Under the pieces are notes generated by a model. That model was not told the origin of the DNA, did no database searches, and saw only the letters and a list, made by a program, of their open reading frames with translations. Below are positions 41,921 to 54,884 of a stretch of DNA of 64,000 bases, in pieces. Source of the stretch: Anthoceros angustus (lineage: Eukaryota; Streptophyta; Anthocerotopsida; Anthocerotales; Anthocerotaceae); NCBI GenBank assembly GCA_010909165.1, contig MU008216.1, positions 186,001 through 250,000 of the forward strand, written 5' to 3'. Position 1 is the stretch's first letter. Each line of letters opens with the position of its first letter. The translations under genes were made by a program, and so were the position numbers.

Positions 41921-44909
41921 ATCAATTTTAGATTTAAGTTGAATAGTTACCATGAAAAATATTCTAGATGATTCTTTCATATTTGCAAGAAAGATGAACA
42001 AACACAAGAAGCCTATACCAATAAAGAGGGCCGATGTCGTACAATTGTATTTTTCTATTTATCCATGTCAAAAAAGCTACCTTTATATGTGGAGTAAGAT
42101 AACATGTAAATCTTAAGTTGGGGATAATACGGGCTAATAGCTCCATCAAAACCTTGACCAAGATAAACAAGTGATGATACAATCATAACTCACAAACCCA
42201 CCAATGAGGTGGTTTAGTTTAGTGGCACTCAAATCAAAGTTACATGACATTTTTTTCTTTCACAAATTATTCCCAATTCAAGTAAAAATACCACTAAAAC
42301 CAGCCTTCCCTTGAACTAGCAAAAGTGCACTTAATTTGTCACTAAATTTCTCATGAAGTTGCTGTTGTGGAGAGTTCAATTTTTCAAGTTCAAAAAAATA
42401 GGTGAAATGTAGCTATGGACTAACCCACTCCCCATTCCATACCATGGCATTGGGGCCAAGTCTCGAGAAGACGAAAATTCATCCTCAATTGAGTTTATTT
42501 GAATTCCTCCTCCTTCTCCATTCTTCAAGTTCAATAGCTCCTCAATTTAAAGATTACATTGCCTCTTGGCTTTAGGTTTCTCCTTTGCCAACTTACTCGT
42601 AGGATATTGTATATATTGTTTTTTGTGCTTTGCAATAAACGGTCCTCTCAACAGGGGTGTAAAGTCACCCATCGACAACTACACATGTACACCGTAGGCG
42701 TGAACAGAGTATCTTCGGTACAAGTAAGTTCACCGCAACCTGCATGGATAGTAATATACAAGTCAAGAGCTTTGTGAGCCAGCAACGCGTAAAGAAATAT
42801 ATCTCTCAAGTACCACGTTCACGTTATGATTAGACACAAGGAGCGCTCCTTATGGTATCACTAATCCATCTGTGAAGAAGTAGAGGGGTGTCGACCATAT
42901 TTGGGGTTAGGGTTTAGGTAATTAAATATAATCATAAGGGTAGCTAGAATTGAATAGTTGTACCTTCATTAGGTGTTGCGTGCCATAGTGAATAGTCACG
43001 TTGTTTTAGTTTTAGTTTTAGTTTAGCTATGTCTTTTCAGCATAAGCTATTATTATCATAGGTTGATACTTTCTTGATATAAAATATAATTACTAAATAA
43101 TTAATTGACGATAGAAAATTACAAGAAAAGAAACATGCAAGAGTGCAAGTTAGAAACACTAATTCGCAAATACACAACCTCGATGATGGTACCCCTTGCT
43201 CACCGATGATCCCCAATAGATACAATAGGCTAGGAATGCTTGATAGATCGTCCTGACGGATCATCTACATCGTAGGATCTATGGGTGGAGTCACAAGAAT
43301 CAATTCCCTGCCATGCAAATTGATATAAAGGGAGCGGCCTCTGCCCTGGGCCTCGACGCTACCAAATGGTTTTTTCGGCAGGTAAATTTTAGAGAGAGAA
43401 AATTGACCTTTTGGTCATTATTTACCAATTTTAGATTTAAGTTGAATAGTTACCATGAAATATTCTAGATGATTCTTTCATATTTGCAAGAAAGATGAAC
43501 AAACACAAGAAGCCTATACCAATAAAGAGGGCCGATGTCGTACAATTGTATTTTTCTATTTATCCATGTCAAAAAAGCTACCTTTATATGTGGAGTAAGA
43601 TAACATGTAAATCTTAAGTTGGGGATAATACCCGGGGCTAACTCGGGGCTCCATCAAAACCTTGACCAAGATAAACAAGCTGATGATACAATCATAACTC
43701 ACAAACCCACCAATGAGGTGGTTTAGTTTAGTGGCACTCAAATCAAAGTTACATGACATTTTTTTCTTTCACAAATTATTCCCAATTCAAGTAAAAATAC
43801 CACTAAAACCAGCCTTCCCTTGAACTAGCAAAAGTGCACTTAATTTGTCACTAAATTTCTCATGAAGTTGCTGTTGTGGAGAGTTCAATTTTTCAAGTTC
43901 AAAAAAATAGGTGAAATGTAGCTATGGACTAACACTCCCATTCCATACCATGGCATTGGGGCCAAGTCTCGAGAAGGCAATTCATCCTCAATTGAGTTTA
44001 TTTGAATTCCTCCTCCTTCTCCATTCTTCAAGTTCAATAGCTCCTCAATTTAAAGATTACATTGCCTCTTGGCTTTAGGTTTCTCGTGATATTGTTTTTG
44101 TGCTTTGCTGCGGTCCTCTCAGCGGTGTAAAGCTTCTCGGCTCATTGACAACTACACATGTACTGGCGTAAACGATGACAGTATCTTGGTACAAGTAAGT
44201 TCTTGCAACCTGCATGGATAGGTAATATACACAAGTCAAGAGCTTTGTGAGCGACTACCAGCGTAAAGAAATATATCTCTCAAGTATCGATTCACGTTAT
44301 GATTAGACACAAGGAGCGCTCCTTATGGTATCACTAATCCATCCCGTGAAGAAGTAGAGGTGTGTCGACCATATTTGGGGTTAGGGTTTAGGTAATTAAA
44401 TATAATCATAAGGGTAGCTAGAATTGAATAGTTGTACCCCTTCATTAGGGTTGCGTGCCATAGTGAATAGTCACGTTGTTTTAGTTTTAGTTTTAGTTTA
44501 GCTATGTCTTCATAAGCTATTATTATCATAGGTTGATACTTTCTTGATATAAAATATAATTACTAAATAATTAATTGACGATAGAAAATTACAAGAAAAG
44601 AAACATGCGGTGTTTACAAGTTAGAAAACACTAATTGGCCAAATGCAATTGCCAACCTCGATGGCAGTGGTGCGCCTCTTGAGATCCCCAATAGATGCAA
44701 TAGGCGGGAATGCGATAGATCGTCCACGGATCATCTACATCGTAGGATCTATGAGTGGAGTCACAAGAATCAATTTCGGCTGCAACCGGTGATATAAAGG
44801 AAGCGTAAAGTCGCGGCCGTCTGGGGCCTCGGCCAGCGCCCGACTGGTTTTTTCGTAGTCGGAGTAAAATTTTAGAGAAAATTGACCTTTTGGTCATTAT
44901 TTTACCCAG
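41921..44909. repeat. ~1.5 kb tandem segmental duplication
   Basis: Unit 1 (41921-43424) and unit 2 (43425-44909) share long identical runs, e.g. from CAATTTTAGATTTAAGTTGA and from GATATTTGCAAGAAAGATGA-like sequence onward. Both include CCATATTTGGGGTTAGGGTT then TAGGTAATTAAATATAATCA, and end with GGTTTTTTCG..TTTTAGAGA..AAATTGACCTTTTGGTC. No open frame survives in both copies, so I see no gene in it. Confidence 0.88.
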
Positions 44910-46410
44910 TAAAATTCATTCTGGTATAGTAGAAAATCATCTACCATCAAGGTACAAAACAAATGAACCATACAAGTGGGGTAAAATCATCTACCATCAA
45001 GGTAGAAAATAGAGCACTAGAGTAGAAAACATGGCGACCAAGTGAATACCGGTCTAGAAGCTCATTCTAGAAATCCCACCAAAATCGCTAATCGACAAAA
45101 ACATTTTCATTAAATAATATTCATGCGGATCCGGGATATACAAAAACCAACAAAGAAACCTTTTCTTTGCGAGTTTCTGTATATCCGAATGGCATGAAAT
45201 ACAAACAACTAATGAAGAGTAAATACCGATAGATTGAACTCGCTAGATTGAACTCTACTTCAACAACAATGGAACCTACAAACAAAGCAAGACACAAACC
45301 GTGATTAGGCGATACTAGAAAACCGAAATAATCATAGCAAATACTTAGGAAATGATACTCACCTTATTTAGGAAATTGGTACAATTATACTGATTGAAAA
45401 CGTAATTTTCACGACCACTTGGCTTGATTGGCGGTTATGCGCATCATTCTTGGCAACCAATTGATGAAGAGGACTTGGGCGAAATTGTCCGGCTTCGCAA
45501 GGTGACAACCTAATAAAATACAACCATTGATTTTCAATGTCTGCGATTAATAAAGAGCATAAGAAAACTTACCAATCACGGATTTTCGAGATAGTGCAAA
45601 TATCTCGAGACACATTCTTACGCTCTGTTCTCTTTTCCTGCGGTCTTGAACCTCTTCGCTCCATCTGCTGCTTGATTTCTCTTGATGCTTAATGTGCTCT
45701 TGTCTCCTCTCCACATTTCTCCGCCTTTGGATCTCAAGGGCTTTCTCTCTTGCTTAGAGACTCGTAATTCGCTACGCCTCTGTCTCTCTATAAGAGCCTC
45801 CAAATCCTTTTGCGAAACTCCAATTCCTGTTACATCTATCATACTCCAATTCCGTACTCGCGCAATCTCGAAGCCCGCTCAAAGCCACTTCCATTTCCAT
45901 TTGCGGTCCAGTGCAATACAATATCGGTGCTACCACACATTTACATCTGGTTAACCCGGATGTGATCACACTCACTATGCACAATGCCCTCCGGAGGGAC
46001 CACATCCACTTCCCTCGGTATCAATGTTGAAATGAGGGGCGGTAGTCTTCCACTAGTCGCAGGATTCACAACCGCCAAGATAAACATAATCGAAACTCCA
46101 AAAGAAGTGAAAACAAAACAAGCAGACAAAGAATCAACCTTGTCAACATATGGAATTTCACTAGAACACCCGGTTGTTGGTCTGCTATCCATCCGAATGC
46201 CTTGGCCACGCTTTCGGGAGGTATGTTTGCAACCAAAACACCGATCTCCCACCGCCAGAGACCGATGATTAAAACAGATCCAACATGGCGGCGCAAGGAA
46301 CGACAACACAACTTGAACAGACAAAGTGGACCACATGGTGCGGCTTCGATTCGGTCGACATTGTTCAAAGGTCCGCTTTCATGATGAACAACGAGGGTGC
46401 TATGAGACAC
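44800..46410 (-). mobile_element. Unclassified repeat family X, copy 1
   Basis: Matches 62205-63680 in the same orientation, from the GC-rich GTCGCGGCC..CTCGGC edge through GACCTTTTGGTCATT.TTTTACCCAG and TGATTTTCAATGTCT to CATTGATACC-like coding sequence. The minus strand holds exon-like stretches: PPEGIVHSECDHIRVNQM, EMEVALSGLRDCASTELEYD, and a coiled-coil-like ALIERQRRSELRVSKQER followed by a basic run. Frames are broken by small indels. The element class is unknown. It adjoins a possible gene upstream (46.4-48.6 kb). Confidence 0.6.
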
Positions 46411-48590
46411 CTAACACACAAAAAAAGTCGACACGATTAATCAAAACAAGTCCACCTACAAACTTGCAACAAATCTCAAACACTTACATTGTTAACTGTT
46501 GCACTCGCAAGTGCGATCTTGACTAGTACAATTTCGAGTCACATTGAGGACGGTTGACGAACACCCTTAAATCATCCATCCGATTGATTCTTGGTTCAAA
46601 AGCTCCCGATAGGATCGCCGTTCACCGAACAAGGACTCTTCTTGTACTGTTTGCTTGACGGGCCGGTCATATCGCAAACCATATCGACATCGGGAAGGAA
46701 CATACAAAGGACTCAAATGTCACAAGCTTTCAAAACATATTACCTTGAGAATCCGGATCTGTTTTATGGCTCACACTTCTCCCATCGAAGGCACCGAGCC
46801 ATCGTCAAACGTGTAATCATTGTTACAGCGGCTCTTATTGGTGTAATAGCCAACAAGCCCGCTTCACCATGGTCTTCATGAACCTTGACAACATTCCTTT
46901 TGAAACACGAAGTTTTGCATACCAAGCCTAGCCAAAAAACAAACAGTTAGTAAATACAAACCACAAAACTTAAGCCCAAATAACCACAAACTTACATGTG
47001 ATCTTGGGTTATCAATGGTTGAATTGAACAGAAACCCCTGAATTGACAGATTTTTGTCGTTCGCGGACCACTTGGGAGAGTGATCAATAACAGCTCTAAA
47101 AGTTTCGATAACATCTTGCTCGTAGATCTTGACCTTTTGACGGAAATGCTCACTCTGTTAATTCTTCATGTCCACTTTATAATTTTTAAGCCGTTCTTGA
47201 TACGCAAATAAAAGCGAAGCTTAATACATCAAAACAACAAAACATACCAATGTCAAAGATACAATGAACAAAACAACCAAAACATCTTGAACAAAAGGTC
47301 CTCAATCTGCGAGAACGAGAAGTCCGATGAGCGGGTTATGTAACTCTTCACCACCTCGAACTCCAAACTGGTCATGCAAAATATGCACACACCGCAAACA
47401 ATAGACAGGCCTCCGTGTTTAAAACCATAAATGAACAATCAAAGTGCACCCCTAAACCAACAATATTACCTTTTTGAGCCCCCAAATGAGCATTGATGAT
47501 CTCGTGTGAAAGAATCGCTCATCATCATCGAAATCAACTTCACCTCTTTTCGACATGACACAATTCCAAGGTCCTTGCGATTTTCATGGGCAACCAATAC
47601 AGGACCCATGGAAAATTCCATGAAACATGTTGATCAAGAACATCGAACCAAGCTTTGGTTCAAGATGCACTTCCTTGTTAAAATTCGGTTAAAACCACGA
47701 AAGAAAGACATCAACCTGAGAGAACAAAAATCATCATGTGAATGAAAGTCTATCAAAATCAACAAGTCAAAACATCACTACTTACGTTTGAGAAAATCTC
47801 CTATTGTCCTTGATTCGAACTTGATGGAAAAAGGTATCGAATAAGATTTAGATCCTTGTAAGGATATCCTCAACGGTATCCCATCCCCGACCCACTCACT
47901 TTCATAAAGGCCCGACGACTTGACACCGGTTATTCCGTTTGGACCTATCCTCCCCACCACTCAACGCATCATTCACGCTCCCTCTGGGACTATTGGGTCA
48001 AATCCCTGCTCTCTGAAAATTGCTTCATCATCAATTTCCTCCATACCCATGGCAAAGTCATCTTGGGATCATCACACTTTAGCCTCTCAAACATATCAAG
48101 CACTTCTTGATCGGGGACTCGGTGGGGAACCACAACAGCATGGAAAAGCGCCCAGAAGCATTCTGTCAGCGGCACACAAATCTCTAGACTCGAGTTTTGG
48201 CGGCACTCACAACCATGGGATCGTGGGTTATCAAGAAATCATTCTCCCCACAAACCGGACCCCTCTCTCGAGACCGGACATAGTTAGTAATCTCTGCAAG
48301 AGGACCTTCAACCAAAGCCAGTCGAGTGTCCACCCTTCTCCTCTCGAACAAACTCAGTGCCGTCGGTCCTTCTTGGATGAAAATCGCCTTGGCGGTTTGG
48401 GCAAGTCTTTTGGGAACTAAGTAAGTTCCTTCACTGCACCAAGACACCATCAACTTTACCATCATCCCCGGATGAGTTGCGATATCGAGCATGGTTGACA
48501 CTGTTTATCTGGCTATGTAAGCAGCCGCCTTGACCGAGATCCTTGTTTTTCCGGCCCAGAGCCGTGGGTTTTCTTTTAGGAGCCATCTGC
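46411..48590 (-). pseudogene. Unrecognised multi-exon gene or element ORF upstream of repeat X
   Basis: A plausible start is at 48586 (MAPKRKPTALGRKNKDLGQG). It continues after a one-base shift as EGTYLVPKRLAQTAKAIFIQ, then LFERRRVDTRLALVEGPLAE and VRSRERGPVCGENDFLITHD (to 48184). Further minus-strand exon-like pieces are NGITGVKSSGLYESEWVGDG near 47945-47880, VMSKRGEVDFDDDERFFHTR near 47570-47500, and VFVNRPQCDSK near 46560. Around 46400-46140 lies VLVANIPPESVAKAFGWIAD. Between them the minus strand is T-rich, as introns would be. I recognise no domain. It may be the 5' part of the coding region of repeat X or a host gene hit by it. Real exon borders are not established. Confidence 0.4.
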
Positions 48591-48599
48591 AAAAACATA

Positions 48600-50770
48600 A
48601 AGATTAGAGTGGTCAAGAACTTGAAACAAAATGGAAGTCGAGGATCAATGACACAAAATAATACTCACATGGTGTTTGACTTCGAAATGGAACTCTGAAC
48701 AATTGATTATAAAACAAACTAGGAACGAGGATAGGGAAATGGGACATATTCATTGACATTGTTTATTGAAATCCCTCCACTTTGGTTAGTGAGCAGATAA
48801 CTCCTTCTTAACAACACCCACATACTTCACGTAATAGAAGACTGTTAGATTTAAGAGAAACAAATGAACAAAATACACTAGAACAAGCAAGCAAAAAAGA
48901 AAACGAAACAGACAAAATAATCTTCAGACGGACCAAATGAATTGATCTAGGCCTTTAAAACTTGACCTTGGTGCGTCAAAAACAAGAATAGTATCATATG
49001 AAACAACTAATCAAAGCCCGAAACAAGCGATATTGCACTAAAACATTATCACTCAGACAAGACACAAGTACCTTAGGGTTTTTCAAAAACATGACGAAAA
49101 ATATGTTAAAATGATAACCAACACATTTGCTCTAAACAAACAAATACCTAAAGTTTACAATATCATGAAAGGGATTAGTCACGAAAACACCTTAAGAAAA
49201 CAAATGGGCATCTTGGCGGTCAACAAATCGACAAACAAAGGTGAATGTTGAAACAATACAACATAGCGATACAACAAAACAACAACATAAAACCAAATGT
49301 CAAACAAAGTACAACACAACTTACACTTGAAACGACAAGACAAGTTGGAAAATTTATCACGTTCACCACAATGTGCTCCGGAAGAATACGATACCACATA
49401 ACATGCAAGAAAACAAATTAACGTCGGTTAGGCGGCAAATAGATGGAAACAAGGAAAAACTCCTAAACAAAACAAAGACGCACAAACAGTAGACCTTAAA
49501 AATTAGGCATCCGACAGAAACAAAAACGACATTTATTACAAAAACACTGAACAATCAAAACCATGATATAGAATGACACCAACAATCCATGCGTACGCGA
49601 TTGCAGATAATTTGACCAACAAGCGCTAATATCCATCGACTACGATAAAAGTGTCGATTAACAACATAAAACAAACTAAGTCTTAAATAAAAATGGATCC
49701 GTAAAGCGGAAAAACAACATGACAAGAAAACATAGACAACCACTAGGAGCGGACAAACGCCGATTCAATGAACAAAACAAAGGACCACATTCAAAAACAG
49801 AAAGTGTGTTAAGAACCACAAACACAAAGCATCGCTAAAGCTCAATGAAGGACGGCGAAATGTTGAGACTTTTAAACACGCCGCAAAGCGAACAAAACAA
49901 CAGAGATCTTTCAAGAAAACACAAACAGACATCCACACGCCAAATACAAAGCTGAAAAACACAAAGTGAACCCGACGCGAAAGGTAAGACAGCAAACACT
50001 CAAGTTGTTGGAAAACCGAGCGAAGAAATGCAAAGAACAAAACACGAAAGAGCTAAAATCACAACAACAAAGTCAAGACGCTAAGCAATGATCGGCTACC
50101 AAAAGCAAGAATAGCACAGTAGTACAAGAAACTAGGCAATCTATAGAAGAATGCGAAGGCAGGCAGAACAAAACAACCTTGATCTAATTTCACCCCTTTC
50201 GACACCACGTTACACTACCACTTGAAACACAACACAATCAAACTGGCCGGATCGGGCACGAAAATACCAACGGCTGGACGCCGAAACAGAGAAAAAGACC
50301 TCGGCCTTGAAGCGTCTAAACCTAAAGCAAAAGAACCTTGGCCTCGAAAAGACAACACCAAGCGGCATAAAAGCACACGTTGAGCCTATAAAGCAGACAC
50401 CTTGACCACAAGGCATGCAACGTGGGACCTAAAACAAAGCAAAAACACACGCTAAGCGGCAAAAGCGAGAAAAAAGACCTCGGCCTTGACACGGAGAAGG
50501 TCTCTAAAGCAAAATGAACAGCCTCGAAAAAAGACACAAGCCTTCCATCAGCGGCATAAAAGCCACACGTCACAAACCTATAAGCAGACCACAAGGCTAA
50601 ACTTGGCCTTGACGTACAAACACACATGGCTCCCCATCAGGAAGAGGCGCCTGACCTGAAATGAAGAATGACTAACTTGAAACAGCTTATATAGCAAACC
50701 TTCTGCTCTGGCCCCTACATTCTCTCTACCAACCACTTTGAATTTTCCGAACCTAAAATCCGAGTCCAAA
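48600..50770 (-). other. A/C-rich plus strand, possible long intronic or leader region of a minus-strand unit
   Basis: The plus strand is strongly enriched in A and C (CAAAACAAAC-like phrases) and poor in G and T. The many short minus-strand frames are Cys/Phe/Val-rich translations of a T/G-rich strand, not proteins. Some ~80-90 bp blocks around 50280-50600 repeat (GAGAAAAAGACCTCGGCCTT against GAGAAAAAAGACCTCGGCCT, and GCGGCATAAAAG). No gene is supported. Confidence 0.4.
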
Positions 50771-50773
50771 CAT

Positions 50774-51271
50774 CTAGGTTCGATTGATTAACCCGCCGCC
50801 TCCAAACCTAGGTTTCGGTCCCAAACCTAGCCGACCATGCATACACACCAAACCTAATCTACCCCAAGCGTAACCGCCCAACCAAACCCAGCGATGAAAT
50901 CTAAACCCTACACTACAGCATGCACTACCGCCTTCACCATGCATGGTTTTCATCCTCACGCCTCGCTGTTCGCTCACACCTGCTCGGCTCTGCGATGGTC
51001 TCGGTCGCTCAACAACGCGCCGCCTGACTTCACACGTCTTCTTGGCGTCTCTAGGAGGGTTCTCTTGATTGTCTTCACCATCCGATCCTCCTCCCACGCC
51101 TTCGCCCAAGTCTTGAAGGTCCTTTGCGGAGAGTCCTAGCGCGACGGTGAGAAGGCTTGAAACCTTGTTTTGAGGTTTGCGACCAAGTTGCCAGTTCTCT
51201 CGTTTCTCTTTCGTCTTTTTTCGATCATCACTGCAGTCTCCATTCTTGCCTTCGGGTAGTTTGTGCATCAC
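50774..51271 (-). CDS. Hypothetical protein or first exon, minus side of a divergent pair
   Basis: A 165-codon frame starting MMHKLPEGKNGDCSDDRKKT and containing VALGLSAKDLQDLGEGVGGG then acidic and basic residues. The last ~50 residues are Gly/Arg/Trp-rich and look like translation beyond a splice site. No domain is recognised. It lies next to a CpG-rich island (51440-51640). Could be a first exon of the minus-strand unit or chance. Confidence 0.3.
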   Translation of the reverse strand: MMHKLPEGKNGDCSDDRKKTKEKRENWQLGRKPQNKVSSLLTVALGLSAKDLQDLGEGVGGGSDGEDNQENPPRDAKKTCEVRRRVVERPRPSQSRAGVSEQRGVRMKTMHGEGGSACCSVGFRFHRWVWLGGYAWGRLGLVCMHGRLGLGPKPRFGGGGLINRT

Positions 51272-51439
51272 CTGGTTGTTCTCACCTTTTTTTCTTGAAA
51301 CTCTAGAGCCTTGTGCTCTTCATGTTGCCTCACTTGCCTCAGTTTCCGTGTTTTGATCCATCTTGTGATCGTGCGACAGAGTGTTTGCGCCCTGGCTTCG
51401 TCTATGATAAGGTGAAAGCTTTTGTTTGCAGCTTTGAGT

Positions 51440-51640
51440 TAACCATATGTCTTTTGTCGGTGCGGCATGCCGCTTGCTCGTAGTGGTGGCATGCCGCCTC
51501 GCGGCGTTGAGTATTGCCGCCCGTGCGTTGATACGGCTGCCGCAACACGGCGTCGTTGCATCGCGACACGTGGCGTGAGTGGCGCATGCCGCCGCGCAAC
51601 GCGTTGTGGCGGCAGCCTCCGCCTTTAAGTCGCATTCAAC
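51440..51640. promoter_or_regulatory. CpG-rich, GCCGC-rich palindromic island
   Basis: Includes the perfect palindrome GCGGCATGCCGC at ~51461-51472, then GGCATGCCGCCTCGCGGCG, CGCGACACGTGGCG and GCATGCCGCCGCGCAACGCG. ACACGTGG is a G-box-like core. It sits where strand composition switches, so a shared bidirectional promoter is plausible but unproven. Confidence 0.35.
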
Positions 51641-53540
51641 CATGGTGCATGTTGGATAAATTTATCATGCACTTTTCTAACCTTTCCTTCCCTCCGGTTG
51701 TTGCCAAGGTCAAGAAGCGACACGTGACGTCCGTTCAATAATTTGGTCATTTGAACAGCGTATGCGAGGTTGCGTGAAACTATGCATGTTGGGTTGGCCG
51801 AAAGCGGTAAGGGTTGTCGGTGAAGACTCTCGCTTTGAGTCTTTAGCGGATCTTTGCCATCTTGTGAAAACATGCATTTGTGTGCCGTTTGAAACTATTT
51901 TCTGCGCAAGTTCCGGTTAATCGTGCATTTTACATTATTCGATCACGGTGGTCAACAATTGGTTTCGTGAAGCACCGGGCGTTTGAGCGTGGTAATTTGC
52001 CCTTACTCAACCCGCTCTGGCGCGATCATTTTGTTGACGGTTTGGTCTCCACTATAAATAGTGTTCGATGGCTTTTTGAATCGGGATGGAATCGAGCGGA
52101 AGCAATAACGATTTTCAAATCCAAGAAGGTACTTGATTGTTCTCGTCTTATCGTTTTTACTTTGCTTTTCTTTTACTAACTTTGTAAACGCAGACGGCCT
52201 TCAGGGGCCACCAGGCGCGCCAAATTACTTCCCACCCATGGGGATCCGAGGATATGGCTAACGCAGAGTTTGAACCACCACCTGGAGATAAGAAAGATCG
52301 TAGAAAAAGGTATTCGGGAAAAATGATTGCGTTAGTCCATATGTTCGTTGGTCGAGTCTAACAAAACCCGTGGGTTGCGTCCTCTGCGAGCACACAATGT
52401 TCTCTGTGATGGACAAACAAGACCTTAAGCATCTTTGCGAGATGCACCTTGATTGAATAAGATAAAGAAGGTAAGCACTTTTCTTTAATTCATTGATCTA
52501 ATTATGCTCAAATCCAAAATCTTAACCCTAAATTTATCTCTGCAGGATATCAAAAGAACCTTGAACAACGGCTCAATTGGGTGAAAGCGTACACTTGTGG
52601 AAAGGTTTAATGGACACCGATTTCAATGCAAACAATGTTGGAGGGATATCAAAGTTCAATCCAGCAATCGAGGTAATCTAATTTCATACCTTCTTTGCTT
52701 CTTCATTGACCTTCTTATAACTTTGGCTTATTACATTCGAATCTTTGGAAAACAAGTGCCATAAAAACATAAAGGACAAAGTCGATAAGATTGACAACAA
52801 CATTGACAACGCAGCCATCTCCAATCGTATACAAAAGTATTAGGTATATAATGTGCATTAATATGATTTGGTTTAAGAAATTAATGATTTTGGTTTTGAT
52901 CGGGCAAAAAAAAAAATTGATGACTTGAGGAGGATGGACCAACTTACGGGCCGTCACTTGAGTTCACGAGTTTGGAAAGTGGATGAGCAATTTTCAATAT
53001 CCACCACTTTTCAAGACTTTAAAGATAAGTATTCTTTGGGAGCATAGTCTAAAAGAGCAAGTACCCATCTTGAATGAAGATGGGTCCAACCCAACATTCG
53101 AGCGATGACAAATCCAAGCAAGTAATGCGATAACTTCTCTTTTCACTATTTTCATTACATATAATTCTATGTATTGTAATTTATGCATTGAATGCGAGAT
53201 AGGGGCGCAATTGAAAATAAGGAGTTGAAAAGCAGACTTGTTGTCTCTCATGGAAGAACCGAGACAACTAAAACATTCAAAAGGTACATCGTTTGAAAGG
53301 TAATATCCGCTTGCATTCCAAAAAATTCTAATGTTTATGTTTCTTGAACATACGATCACATTTCCGATGTGGGGAATCTTCACAGCACGTGTTTAACGCT
53401 TGTCGAAAAGGTATATGCAAAGAAAGATCTTCTCCGAATTGAAATGGAGGTAAATGACTAATTACTTTTACTTTTTGTTTGTAGTTATCGGAGAATCAAA
53501 GCGAGTTGTTTTCACTCTTTGAGGTGAGTACTAAAGTTAA
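51640..53540 (+). CDS. Possible multi-exon plus-strand gene, unrecognised
   Basis: Exon-like pieces with T-rich introns between them. One at ~51880-52128 (VPVNRAFYIIRSRWSTIGFV, EAITIFKSKK) ends AAG/GTACTTG. The next begins after TAAACGCAG at 52193 and reads TAFRGHQARQITSHPWGSED, then MANAEFEPPPGDKKDRRKR. Another after TCTCTGCAG (~52545) contains VERFNGHRFQCKQCWRDIK, which vaguely recalls Myb/SANT or trihelix wording, and ends CGAG/GTAATC. Frames between pieces contain stops, so it is either decayed or I have missed exons. Intron phases were not all reconciled. Confidence 0.3.
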
Positions 53541-53854
53541 AAATAGATAAGTTTTATATATGAATTCGACAATGGTTTAAATTGCGAAATATTCTCGCTT
53601 GGATGAAATATTGAAATGATAATACATTTATCGGACCATACAATCAGCAGCTCAAAAAGTACTATTCGAAGACGGACAACGAACCATATTACACTCCATC
53701 TACTCCAATAGAATATGTGATTTAACAAAAATATTACGATAGTGATGATAATCCTTTTATTGTGTAAAAGTTGAAAAAGCAATAAACGATAGTGAAGGGG
53801 AATTCTTGTAAGAGAGAGAGAAATGACATATAAGTCGGGTGGTATAGGCACCCG
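53541..53854. other. No recognisable gene
   Basis: AT-rich; no frame of interest on either strand. Confidence 0.4.
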
Positions 53855-54008
53855 AGATCAGACCTCGGCTCCGCCTCGTGCAGTCGGTTAGGCGCGTCTG
53901 GCCCCGGACTCGGCGCTCACTACGCCCGAGGGAGCGGGCGCACGTCAGGCGCGGCCTGAAACGGTCTCGGCCTCACATCGGCTTCGTGGCGTATCCGCGC
54001 CATCGCTA
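53855..54008. other. GC-rich block with CTCGGC motifs
   Basis: About 150 bp rich in CCTCGGCTCCGCCTCG, GGACTCGGCGCTC and GGTCTCGGCCTC. Similar but shorter CTCGGC-rich edges mark repeat X and the 43-45 kb duplication units. No rRNA or coding signature. Confidence 0.4.
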
Positions 54009-54009
54009 C

Positions 54010-54725
54010 ATTTAATAGTATTGTAGACATAGTGTTGCTTGAAGACAGAGGGATGATCTTTGCTCTTCCTTCTCATAATCCACACAATTTACCCAAAATG
54101 TGCGTCCAGGGAGCCTTAGCGCAGACATATTGTCGCAGAGAAGAGGAGTCGGCTCAGTCTGTTGCTGTCCAAGGTCATTAAGGAAGGTGCGTTCCCATTC
54201 TATTTCCTTGGAGGCATCTGTAAGGCTCTTGTATTCAGCCTCTGTAGATGAAAGGGCAATGGAGGTTTGCTTCTTGCAGCTCCAATTGACAGCTGCTGAT
54301 GCTAGCAGAAAACAATAGGTCGACAGACTACGACTGGAGTCACTATCAGATGCCCAATCAGCATCAGTGAACCCCTTTAGTTGCAGTCTGCCCTATCCTA
54401 TATACTTATAGAAAAGTTCATAATACGTTGTCCCCTTCAGGAAGCGGGAAACCCTTTTGGCAGCTACCTAATGTGCTCGGTCTATCCCAGAACTGTGACA
54501 GTGGGCTTACCGAATATTGTATGTCTGGACGTGTCCAATTGGCCACAAACAACAGGCTTCCGACACCATGTCGATAAGGTACGTTTGCCATATCTGTCTT
54601 TTCTTTTGTGCTTTGCGGGCGTTGCATACTTGTCAGTTTTACACCAATAGCAGATGGTGTTATTGCAGGACGAGCTTGATCGAGCTTGAGCTTCTGTAAC
54701 AAGTCTTGAAATATTGACTGCGGAC
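54010..54725 (-). mobile_element. Ty1/copia RT-RNase H fragment
   Basis: Minus strand: LLQKLKLDQARPAITPSAIG, MANVPYRHGVGSLLFVANWT and RPDIQYSVSPLSQF (54702-54500), then in another frame ALSSTEAEYKSLTDASKEIE (near 54257-54200) and LLCDNMSALRL. YR..VGSLL....TRPDI and LSSTEAEY..L are standard copia RT-C and RNase H motifs. A stop and frameshifts separate them. It is a different copia family from the one at 26-31 kb. Confidence 0.8.
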
Positions 54726-54884
54726 AGGTCTTGAGCTGCGGACACCCCCCCTTAGGAAGGTAATAGATCGTTTTTTTTGTTTTTTTCGTTAGTGTGGAGT
54801 GGGAAATAAGGCGGAAAAAGGGGAACTAAGGTTGGGTCAGGGGAAATGGTGATGGACGGCAGAAAGTGATGAGGGCGGGTAGCA

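Noticed and set aside
42895-44400. GGGGTTAGGGTTTAGG, resembling plant telomere repeats
   Set aside because: Only about two units, present once per duplicated segment; not an interstitial telomere array.
48700-50760. Many minus-strand open frames rich in Cys, Phe and Val
   Set aside because: They follow from the T/G-rich minus strand; no motifs, starts or splice-supported links.
50894-51139. Plus-strand frame opposite the hypothetical minus-strand exon
   Set aside because: Overlaps the minus frame fully and has no domain; one of the two is a shadow and neither is certain.
53855-54008. Possible rRNA or spacer fragment because of high GC
   Set aside because: No rRNA core sequence or tRNA-like structure could be recognised.
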